Assembly: GCA_946886175.1 (NCBI GenBank)
Contig: CAMPIA010000118.1
Coordinates: 1-5,003, forward strand
Direction of reading: 5' to 3'
From: an uncultured Altererythrobacter sp.
Lineage (GTDB): Bacteria > Pseudomonadota > Alphaproteobacteria > Sphingomonadales > Sphingomonadaceae
Length of the DNA: 5,003 bases
Shown: positions 1-5,003 of the stretch, one piece after another
Layout of the letters: each line of letters begins with the position of its first letter
Position numbering within the stretch: position 1 is the stretch's first letter
Notes under the pieces: generated by a model
Told to the model about the DNA's origin: nothing
The model's input: only the letters and a program-made list of their open reading frames with translations
The model's database searches: none
Translations under genes and position numbers: made by a program

Positions 1-1
1 C

Positions 2-433
2 AACGAGCGGCACTACGGCGGGCTCACCGGGCTGAACAAGCAGGAGACCCGCGACAAGCACGGCGACGAGCAGGTCCACGTGTGGCGCCGCAGCTTCGAC
101 GTGTCGCCCCCCGCCATGGACGCGGGCAGCGACTACGATCTCGCCGCCGACCCGCGATATGCCGGGATCGACGTGCCGACCGCCGAGAGCCTCAAGCTCA
201 CCATCGAGCGCGTGCTGCCCTATTGGGAGAACGAGATTCTGCCGGTGCTGGCGAGCGGCGAGACGGTGATCGTGTCCGCCCACGGCAACAGCTTGCGCGC
301 GCTGGTCAAGCACCTCTCCGGCATTTCGGACGAGGACATCACCGGGCTCGAAATCCCGACCGGGCAGCCGATCGTGTACGAGTTCGAGGCCGACATGACG
401 CCGGGCGAGCGCCACTACCTGAAGGACCGCTGA
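2..433 (+). CDS. gpmA: 2,3-bisphosphoglycerate-dependent phosphoglycerate mutase (3' part; start lies left of the window)
   Basis: This cytosolic enzyme interconverts 3-phosphoglycerate and 2-phosphoglycerate in glycolysis and gluconeogenesis through a phosphohistidine intermediate. The open frame runs in from the left edge, and 143 codons are visible before TGA at 431-433. The first visible residues, [13 protein letters not shown], are a signature of the dPGM family and contain the glutamate that corresponds to the active-site Glu. Further on are [11 protein letters not shown], a DPRYAG segment and [14 protein letters not shown], whose His (codon 281-283) matches the second catalytic histidine. 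The phosphorylated His in the N-terminal RHG motif is outside the window. The protein stops at [18 protein letters not shown], so it lacks the roughly 20-residue C-terminal tail of E. coli GpmA; a short end is, as far as I recall, common in alphaproteobacteria. An internal ATG at 80 is not the start, because conserved sequence continues upstream. purE begins one base after the stop. Confidence 0.96.
   Translation, partial: NERHYGGLTGLNKQETRDKHGDEQVHVWRRSFDVSPPAMDAGSDYDLAADPRYAGIDVPTAESLKLTIERVLPYWENEILPVLASGETVIVSAHGNSLRALVKHLSGISDEDITGLEIPTGQPIVYEFEADMTPGERHYLKDR
421..426 (+). promoter_or_regulatory. Shine-Dalgarno sequence of purE inside the gpmA 3' end
   Basis: GAAGGA lies in the last codons of gpmA, eight bases before the ATG at 435. 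It is the clearest ribosome binding site in the window and favours the start at 435 over the in-frame ATG at 459. The purE start therefore depends on sequence that also codes for the GpmA C-terminus, and ribosomes finishing gpmA would be released right at the purE start. Confidence 0.6.
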
Positions 434-434
434 G

Positions 435-944
435 ATGAGCGAAGGGGGCAAGGCGCCGATGGCTGCAAGAGTCGCCATCGTGATGGGCAGCCAGTCCGAC
501 TGGCCGACGATGAAGCACGCCGCGGAGGTGCTCGACGAGCTCGAGGTCGCCTACGAAGCGCGGATCGTCTCGGCGCACCGCACGCCCGACCGGATGTATG
601 CGTTCGGCAGGGGCGCGGCGGACCAGGGCTTGCAGGTGATCGTCGCCGGCGCGGGCGGCGCGGCGCACCTGCCGGGAATGCTGAGCGCGCTGACGCACCT
701 GCCGGTGCTGGGCGTGCCGGTCGAATCGAAGGCGCTTTCGGGGCAGGACAGCCTGCTTTCGATCGTCCAGATGCCCGCGGGGGTGCCGACCGGCACGCTG
801 GCGATCGGCAAGGCGGGGGCGACCAACGCGGGCCTGCTCGCCGCGGCGATTCTGGCGCTGGCCGACCCGGCGCTCTCGCAACGCCTGCAGGACTGGCGCG
901 CGGCGCGCAGCGCGGCGGTCAAGGAACGGCCCGAAGACGCATGA
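435..944 (+). CDS. purE: N5-carboxyaminoimidazole ribonucleotide mutase (class I PurE)
   Basis: PurE shifts the carboxyl group of N5-CAIR to carbon 4, giving CAIR in de novo purine synthesis; it takes its unstable substrate from PurK. The 169-residue product matches the usual length of bacterial PurE. Visible family motifs are [11 protein letters not shown] (residues 13-23, nucleotide phosphate binding), SAHRTPDRM (46-54, with His48 matching the catalytic His of E. coli PurE), [12 protein letters not shown] (71-82) and the long conserved block [23 protein letters not shown] (92-114), followed by [18 protein letters not shown]. The immediate purK neighbour supports the mutase type (class I) over the class II AIR carboxylase. 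Start choice: ATG 435 has a good GAAGGA eight bases upstream. ATG 459 (Met9) is possible, since the conserved core begins after it. The gene is one base downstream of gpmA and overlaps purK by four bases (ATGA). Confidence 0.97.
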   Translation: MSEGGKAPMAARVAIVMGSQSDWPTMKHAAEVLDELEVAYEARIVSAHRTPDRMYAFGRGAADQGLQVIVAGAGGAAHLPGMLSALTHLPVLGVPVESKALSGQDSLLSIVQMPAGVPTGTLAIGKAGATNAGLLAAAILALADPALSQRLQDWRAARSAAVKERPEDA

Positions 945-1996
945 TCGCACCGGGCGGAACAATCGGCATTCTCGGCGGCGGCCAGCTCGGGCGGATGATC
1001 GCGATGGCCGCGGCGCAGCTCGGCTATCGCTGCCACGTCTATGCACCGGGCCGCGAGAGCGTCGCGGCGGAAGTGAGCGCCGAATTCACCTGCGCGCCGT
1101 GGACCGACGCCGCCGCGCTGAGCAACTTCGCCGCCGCCTGCGACGTCGTCACCTGGGAATTCGAGAACGTGCCGGTCGATCCGCTCTCGGCGATCGAGCC
1201 GCGCCTTGCGCCGCATCCGCGCGCGCTCGAGACCGCGCAGGACCGGCTCAAGGAAAAGCGCTTCGTCGAGGGCCTTGGCGGCGTGCCCGCCGCCTATGCG
1301 CCGGTCGATACCGCCGACGAACTCGCGGCCGCGGTCGACCGGATCGGCGCGCCGGGCATCCTCAAGACGCGCCGCGACGGCTACGACGGGAAGGGCCAGT
1401 GGCGGATCGAGACCGCGCGCGACGCCGAGGCGATCCGCCTGCCCGGCGCGCCGACGATCTACGAGGGCTTCGTGGAGTTCACCTCCGAATTTTCGGTCAT
1501 TCTGGTGCGCGGGCGCGACGGCGAGGTGCGCTTCTGGGACAGCGCCGAAAACACGCATGTCGGCGGCATTCTGGCAACCTCGGCGCTGCCCGCCGGCGAG
1601 ACGGTCGCCCCGCACGTCCCCGCCGCGCGCGATCTCGCGGCGCAAGTGGCCGAAGCGCTCGGCTATGTCGGGGTGCTGACCTGCGAATTCTTCGCCACCG
1701 CCGAGGGCCCGGTGTTCAACGAGATGGCCCCGCGGGTGCACAACTCGGGCCACTGGACGATCGAGGGCGCGGCGACGAGCCAGTTCGAGAACCACGTGCG
1801 CGCGATCTGCGGGCTGCCGCTGGGCAACACCGCGACCATCGCCGGACAGATCGTCATGTCGAACCTGATCGGCGAGGAGGCGCTCACTGCGCACGAATGC
1901 CTCGCCCAACCCGGCGCGCATCTGCACCTCTACGGCAAGCGCCAGGCGCGCGAAGGGCGCAAGATGGGGCACGTCACGCGGATCGAGCGCGGCTAG
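941..1996 (+). CDS. purK: 5-(carboxyamino)imidazole ribonucleotide synthase (ATP-grasp PurK)
   Basis: PurK uses ATP and bicarbonate to carboxylate AIR to N5-CAIR, the substrate of PurE. The protein has 351 residues, typical of the family, with the three-part ATP-grasp layout. The N-terminal part has the glycine-rich [17 protein letters not shown] (residues 8-24) and VTWEFENVP (70-78). The central ATP-grasp part has [12 protein letters not shown] (142-153), the nucleotide-binding lysine and glycine loop. The C-terminal part has CEFF with Glu249 and [18 protein letters not shown] (starting near 260), which contains the metal-binding and substrate-binding residues, followed by [15 protein letters not shown]. 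The start ATG overlaps the purE stop as ATGA at 941-944, so translational coupling is likely; a weak GAAG lies just upstream, with AAGGA farther back at 921-925. The stop TAG at 1994-1996 is eight bases before folA. No key residue appears to be missing. Confidence 0.97.
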   Translation: MIAPGGTIGILGGGQLGRMIAMAAAQLGYRCHVYAPGRESVAAEVSAEFTCAPWTDAAALSNFAAACDVVTWEFENVPVDPLSAIEPRLAPHPRALETAQDRLKEKRFVEGLGGVPAAYAPVDTADELAAAVDRIGAPGILKTRRDGYDGKGQWRIETARDAEAIRLPGAPTIYEGFVEFTSEFSVILVRGRDGEVRFWDSAENTHVGGILATSALPAGETVAPHVPAARDLAAQVAEALGYVGVLTCEFFATAEGPVFNEMAPRVHNSGHWTIEGAATSQFENHVRAICGLPLGNTATIAGQIVMSNLIGEEALTAHECLAQPGAHLHLYGKRQAREGRKMGHVTRIERG

Positions 1997-2004
1997 CGGC
2001 CCCG

Positions 2005-2493
2005 ATGGCGCAGGAGCTGTTCTGCATCTACGCCCGCGCCGCCAACGGCGTGATCGGCAACGAGGGCACGCTGCCGTGGCACATCCCGGCCGACCTCAAG
2101 CGCTTCAAGGCGCTGACGATGAACCGGCCGATGATCATGGGCCGCAAGACCTTCGAGAGCCTGCCCGGGCTGCTGCCCGGCCGCCGCCATATCGTCCTCA
2201 CCCGTCGCGATCGGTGGGAGCGCGAAGGCGCCGAAGTGGCGCGCACGCCCGAGGAGGCGCTCGCGCTGGCGGGTGAAGGCGAAGTCGCGGTGATCGGCGG
2301 GGCGGCGATCTTCGACGTGTTCCTGCCATTGTCGAGCCGGGTTGAATTGACCGAAATCCACGCCGAATACGGAGGCGACGTGCTGATGCCGCCGCTCGGG
2401 GCCGAGTGGGAAGAGGCGTCGCGCGAGGCGCATCCGGCGCAGGGCGATCTGCCCGCGTTCGATTTCGTCACCCTGCGGCGGCGCGCGGCATGA
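2005..2493 (+). CDS. folA: Dihydrofolate reductase
   Basis: FolA reduces dihydrofolate to tetrahydrofolate with NADPH and is the target of trimethoprim. The product has 162 residues, typical for chromosomal bacterial DHFR. Motifs in order: ANGVIGNEGTLPWHIPADLKRFK (residues 13-35), where Asp30 corresponds to the catalytic Asp27 of E. coli and Trp25 to Trp22; MIMGRKTFESL (43-53, cofactor binding); LPGRRHIVLTR (57-67), with Arg60 matching the folate-carboxylate Arg57; VAVIGGAAIF (94-103), the second NADPH-binding motif; and Thr116 in LTEIHAEYGGD, matching Thr113. Phe103 stands where E. coli has Tyr100, a mild variation. I chose ATG 2005 because conserved sequence begins within a few residues; upstream codons in this frame lie inside purK. 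There is no evident Shine-Dalgarno sequence, so initiation may depend on ribosomes ending purK eight bases upstream. The stop overlaps the next gene's ATG. The tetrahydrofolate made here supports the formyl-transfer steps of the purine pathway begun by purK and purE. Confidence 0.96.
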   Translation: MAQELFCIYARAANGVIGNEGTLPWHIPADLKRFKALTMNRPMIMGRKTFESLPGLLPGRRHIVLTRRDRWEREGAEVARTPEEALALAGEGEVAVIGGAAIFDVFLPLSSRVELTEIHAEYGGDVLMPPLGAEWEEASREAHPAQGDLPAFDFVTLRRRAA

Positions 2494-3659
2494 AGCGCAA
2501 GCTCGCCTGGGGCGCGCTGGCGCTGATCGTGCTCGCCGCGATCGCGTTCTTCGCGCTCGCGCCGGGAATGGTCGAGCGGAGCATGAACAAGATCGACGGC
2601 AAGCCGCTGATTCCGGTGTCCGAGGAGGCGCGAGCGCTGCACGCAACGCTGACGATCGTCGATCTGCATTCGGACACGCTGCTGTGGGACCGCGACCTGA
2701 TCGAGCGCGCCGAGCGTGGGCACGAGGATGTACCGCGCATGATCGACGGCAACGTCGCGCTCAAGGTGTTCTCCAGCGTGACCAAGACACCCAAGGGCCA
2801 GAACTACGAGGCCAACAGCGCGGAAACAGACAACATCACGGCGCTGGCGATCGCGCAGCTCCAGCCGATCCGCACCTGGACCTCGCTGCTCCAGCGCTCG
2901 CTCTACCACGGCGAGAAGCTCGACCGCGCGGTTGCGAATGCGGACGGGCGGCTGGTCAAGGTCGCGCAGCCGGGGGACATCGCATCGCTGCTCTCCCGGC
3001 GCGACGGGGCATCGGTGCCGGTCGGCGCGCTGCTCAGCATCGAGGGCCTGCAGAACCTCGAAGGCGATCTCGCCAATCTCGACCGGCTCCATGCGGCGGG
3101 CTTCCGCATGGCGGGGCTCACCCATTTCTTCGACAACGATCTCGCCGGCTCGATGCACGGGCTCGAGAAGGGCGGGCTGACCGCGAAGGGCCGCGCGGCG
3201 ATCCGGCGAATGGAAGACCTCGGCATGATCGTCGATGTCGCGCATTGCAGCCACGCCTGCGTCGCCGACATCCTCGCGATGGCGCGCCGACCGGTGGTCT
3301 CGAGCCACGGCGGGGTGCAGGCCACCTGCAAGGTCAACCGGAACCTGTCGGACGCCGAGATCCGCGGCGTCGCGCGCACCGGCGGGGTGGTCGGGATCGG
3401 CTTCTGGGATGCGGCGGTCTGCGGCACCAGCCCGCGCGACACGGCGCGCGCGATGCGGCACGTGCGCGATCTCGTCGGGATCGGGCATGTCGCATTGGGC
3501 AGCGACTACGACGGCGCGACCACGGTGCGCTTCGATGCCAGCCAACTGGTGCAGGTGACGCAGGCGCTGCTCGACGAGGGGTTCACCCACGAGGAGGTGC
3601 GCGCGGCGATGGGCGGGAACGCGCTGCGGGTGCTGCGCGAAGGCATCGCGCCGCTATGA
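2490..3659 (+). CDS. Membrane dipeptidase, peptidase family M19 (renal dipeptidase-like), with N-terminal membrane segment
   Basis: The predicted product is a zinc-dependent dipeptidase of 389 residues. Family M19 enzymes hydrolyse dipeptides, often including ones with a D-amino acid at the C-terminal side; the actual substrate here is unknown. The expected binuclear-metal ligands are all visible: DLHSDT (His60 and Asp62), LSIEG (bridging Glu185), DVAHCS (His252) and SSHGG (His273), plus GSDYDG with Asp339 as the likely substrate-contacting acid. The N-terminus is MKRK followed by a hydrophobic stretch at about residues 5-24, so export across the inner membrane is likely. There is no lipobox cysteine, and Pro25 follows the only AxA-like site (ALA, 22-24), which suggests an uncleaved anchor rather than a cleaved signal peptide. 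ATG 2490 is chosen because it gives this signal and overlaps the folA stop (ATGA). No Shine-Dalgarno sequence is evident. The gene ends in an ATGA overlap with ribF. A periplasmic role in peptide or peptidoglycan-fragment turnover is inference. Confidence 0.9.
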   Translation: MKRKLAWGALALIVLAAIAFFALAPGMVERSMNKIDGKPLIPVSEEARALHATLTIVDLHSDTLLWDRDLIERAERGHEDVPRMIDGNVALKVFSSVTKTPKGQNYEANSAETDNITALAIAQLQPIRTWTSLLQRSLYHGEKLDRAVANADGRLVKVAQPGDIASLLSRRDGASVPVGALLSIEGLQNLEGDLANLDRLHAAGFRMAGLTHFFDNDLAGSMHGLEKGGLTAKGRAAIRRMEDLGMIVDVAHCSHACVADILAMARRPVVSSHGGVQATCKVNRNLSDAEIRGVARTGGVVGIGFWDAAVCGTSPRDTARAMRHVRDLVGIGHVALGSDYDGATTVRFDASQLVQVTQALLDEGFTHEEVRAAMGGNALRVLREGIAPL

Positions 3660-4591
3660 GGTGGCTCGATCATCGCGAGGCCATGCCCGAGAGCTTGCGC
3701 GGCGCAGTGATCGCGCTCGGCAATTTCGACGGGTTTCACCGTGGCCACCAGGCGGTCGCGCGCGAGGCGATCGAATGGGCGCGCGCCGAGGGCCGCCCCG
3801 CGATCATCGCCACCTTCGATCCGCACCCGGTGCGCCTGTTCAAACCCGAAGTGCCGCCGTTCCGGCTGACCACGCTCGAACAGCGGCAGGAACTCTACCT
3901 CGCCGCCGGGGCGACCGCGATGCTGGTGTTCCACTTCGACGCCGCGCTGGCGAACACCGGCGCCGAAGATTTCGTGCACGATCTGCTCGGGCGGCGGCTC
4001 GGGGCGGCGGGTGTGGTGACCGGAGAGGACTTTACTTTCGGCAAGGGCCGCGCGGGCGATCGCGCCCGGCTCGAGGAACTCGGTCGCGAGGTCGGGATCG
4101 CCGCGCGCGCCGTGCCCCCGGTGATGGACCAGGGCGCGCCGGTCTCCTCCAGCCGCGTGCGCGAGGCGCTGCGCGAAGGCAATCCGCAGGAGGCGGCGCG
4201 CCTGCTCACCCGCCCGTTCGCGATCCGCGGCGTGGTCGAGCACGGCGACAAGCGCGGGCGCGAAATCGGCTATCCGACCGCCAACCTGACGATCGAGCAC
4301 TACCTGCGGCCGAAGTTCGGCGTCTATGCCGTCACCGGGCGGGTGCTCGCCACCGGACAGGAGCTGAAGGGCGCCGCCAATATCGGCGTGCGCCCGCAGT
4401 TCGAACCCCCGCGCGAGCTGCTCGAACCGCATTTCTTCGACTTTTCGGGCGATCTTTACGGGCAGGAGATCGAGGTGGCCTTCCACCACTTCCTGCGCGC
4501 GGAAGCGAAGTTCGATTCGCTCGATTCGCTGGTCGCGCAGATCGATGCGGACTGCGCCGAGGCGCGGCGGCTGCTGGCGAGCGAAGGATAG
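3656..4591 (+). CDS. ribF: Bifunctional riboflavin kinase / FMN adenylyltransferase (FAD synthetase)
   Basis: RibF phosphorylates riboflavin to FMN and then adenylylates FMN to FAD in the cytosol. The product has 311 residues, the usual prokaryotic bifunctional length. The N-terminal nucleotidyltransferase domain shows ALGNFDGFHRGHQ (residues 20-32, the HxGH-type motif), TFDPHP (53-58), TGEDFTFGKGRAGD and SSSRVR (164-169, the ISSTxIR-like motif). The C-terminal flavokinase domain shows GREIGYPTANL (201-211), containing the PTAN motif, FGVYAV, NIGVRPQF (242-249) and LEPHFFDFSGDLYG (starting near 256), with Glu257 as the probable catalytic base. ATG 3656 overlaps the dipeptidase stop as ATGA; the frame stays open far upstream, but only as a shadow of the dipeptidase gene. 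GAAGG at 3639-3643 is a distant ribosome-binding candidate. A nine-base tandem repeat at 4512-4529 encodes the DSLDSL near the C-terminus. ileS lies downstream, as in many proteobacteria. Confidence 0.96.
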   Translation: MRWLDHREAMPESLRGAVIALGNFDGFHRGHQAVAREAIEWARAEGRPAIIATFDPHPVRLFKPEVPPFRLTTLEQRQELYLAAGATAMLVFHFDAALANTGAEDFVHDLLGRRLGAAGVVTGEDFTFGKGRAGDRARLEELGREVGIAARAVPPVMDQGAPVSSSRVREALREGNPQEAARLLTRPFAIRGVVEHGDKRGREIGYPTANLTIEHYLRPKFGVYAVTGRVLATGQELKGAANIGVRPQFEPPRELLEPHFFDFSGDLYGQEIEVAFHHFLRAEAKFDSLDSLVAQIDADCAEARRLLASEG

Positions 4592-4663
4592 GCGCGGCGG
4601 GCATCCTATTTCCGCCCGAAACACTTTCCTACACGCCCGCTTTCCTCTAGCGGCGCTGGTTCC
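4592..4663 (+). promoter_or_regulatory. ribF-ileS intergenic leader, possible ileS promoter
   Basis: This 72-base gap is the only real intergenic space in the window, and its middle is visibly poorer in G and C than the genes. CTCTAG at 4645-4650 could be a poor -10 element, with CACTTT at 4622-4627 as a very weak -35 at 17-base spacing; neither matches the consensus well. Transcription from it would start about seven bases before the ileS ATG. Two short inverted repeats are present: GGCGG 4596-4600 with CCGCC 4612-4616, and CCGCT 4637-4641 with AGCGG 4649-4653. Neither is followed by a T-run, so I do not call a terminator. Read-through from ribF into ileS is equally possible. Confidence 0.25.
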
Positions 4664-5003
4664 ATGAACGACGCCAGCGCACCCTCCCGCGACTACAAGA
4701 ACACCGTCTTCCTGCCGAAGACCGAGTTCCCGATGAAGGCCGGCTTGCCGCAGAAGGAGCCGGGCATTCTCGCGCGCTGGGAAGCCGAAGGGCTCTACGC
4801 GAAGCTGCGCGAGGAACGCAGCGGCCGCGAGAAGTTCGTGCTCCACGACGGCCCGCCCTATGCCAACGGCGACATGCATATCGGGCACGCGCTGAACCAC
4901 GTGCTGAAAGACATGGTCGTGCGCACGCAGACGCTGCTCGGCAAGGATGCGCCCTACGTGCCCGGGTGGGACTGCCACGGGCTGCCGATCGAGTGGAAGG
5001 TCG
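4664..5003 (+). CDS. ileS: Isoleucyl-tRNA synthetase (5' part; continues past the right edge)
   Basis: IleS is the class I aminoacyl-tRNA synthetase that attaches isoleucine to tRNA(Ile) in the cytosol. About 113 codons are visible with no stop. The N-terminal segment [31 protein letters not shown] (residues 10-40) is characteristic of bacterial IleS and is followed by [26 protein letters not shown] (58-83), which contains the PxYANG and HIGH signatures of the ATP site (HIGH at 72-75), then [13 protein letters not shown] (101-113). The KMSKS loop, the editing domain and the zinc-binding C-terminus would be outside the window. ATG 4664 is chosen because the conserved block begins at about residue 10; the next ATG in frame, at 4733, would cut into it. 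No Shine-Dalgarno sequence is seen before 4664. The ribF-ileS order is a well-known proteobacterial arrangement, often followed by lspA. Confidence 0.96.
   Translation, partial: MNDASAPSRDYKNTVFLPKTEFPMKAGLPQKEPGILARWEAEGLYAKLREERSGREKFVLHDGPPYANGDMHIGHALNHVLKDMVVRTQTLLGKDAPYVPGWDCHGLPIEWKV

Noticed and set aside
551..1972. Long open frame of 473 codons on the - strand opposite purE and purK
   Set aside because: The + strand carries clear purE and purK motifs throughout. The antisense product is rich in Arg, Ala and Gly with no recognisable domain, as expected when GC-rich third positions remove stop codons.
2165..2180. Perfect hairpin CCGGGC-TGCT-GCCCGG inside folA
   Set aside because: It encodes the repeated Leu-Pro-Gly pattern in a conserved DHFR loop, has no T-run, and a stem this short is expected by chance in GC-rich coding sequence.
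2028..3590. Long open frame of 520 codons on the - strand opposite folA and the dipeptidase gene
   Set aside because: It mirrors two well-supported genes and shows low-complexity composition rich in Arg, Ala, Asp and His without any family motif.
2684..3655. ribF frame staying open for about 320 codons upstream, suggesting a fusion protein
   Set aside because: The upstream part lies inside the dipeptidase gene in another frame, has low-complexity Arg/Ala/Gly composition, and the conserved RibF sequence begins right after the ATG at 3656.
4054..4067. Inverted repeat GGGCG-ATCG-CGCCC with a GCGATCGC octamer in ribF
   Set aside because: It is a single occurrence within a coding region, and such palindromes are frequent in high-GC genomes.
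4512..4529. Nine-base tandem repeat TCGATTCGC x2 near the ribF 3' end
   Set aside because: Only two units, in frame, encoding DSLDSL in a helical C-terminal region; a small local duplication without sign of wider structure.
4560..4600. Direct repeat AGGCGCGGCGG at 4560-4570 and 4590-4600
   Set aside because: Two copies of a short GC-rich word, one in the ribF 3' codons and one across its stop; no attachment-site or mobile-element context.
4596..4616. Possible terminator after ribF (GGCGG / CCGCC)
   Set aside because: The stem is only five pairs with an eleven-base loop and no T-run follows, so it does not qualify as an intrinsic terminator.
3506..4978. Open frame of 490 codons on the - strand opposite ribF and ileS
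   Set aside because: It spans two real genes and the intergenic gap without any motif, so it is a high-GC shadow.

Overview
The window is a dense, high-GC stretch of bacterial chromosome with all six genes on the + strand. It carries ordinary housekeeping genes: gpmA (3' part), purE, purK, folA, a gene for an M19 membrane dipeptidase, ribF and ileS (5' part). Gene content, very high GC at third codon positions, the gene order and the typical alphaproteobacterial IleS N-terminus together suggest an alphaproteobacterium, most likely a sphingomonad (Sphingomonadales/Erythrobacteraceae type). That assignment is inference from remembered family sequences, not a search.

Layout: the window opens inside gpmA (ends 433). 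One base later comes purE (435-944), which overlaps purK (941-1996) by ATGA. Eight bases later folA begins (2005-2493). It overlaps the dipeptidase gene (2490-3659) by ATGA, which in turn overlaps ribF (3656-4591) by ATGA. A 72-base gap, the only real intergenic space, precedes ileS (4664 to beyond the right edge). There is no room for separate promoters between gpmA and ribF, so these six genes probably form one translationally coupled transcription unit. ileS may be read through or may have its own promoter in the gap.

How the genes fit together: GpmA works in lower glycolysis. PurK and PurE are the two-step ATP-dependent carboxylation of AIR in de novo purine synthesis. FolA regenerates tetrahydrofolate, whose formyl derivative feeds later purine steps. 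RibF makes FMN and FAD. IleS charges tRNA(Ile). The ribF-ileS neighbourhood is widespread in proteobacteria. The dipeptidase is the odd member: it has an N-terminal membrane segment, so it probably acts in the periplasm, while its neighbours are cytosolic enzymes.

I found no RNA genes, mobile elements, CRISPR arrays, prophage pieces or broken genes. I see no evidence of a novel system. The findings below are modest points about coupling, start sites, the dipeptidase and the ileS leader.
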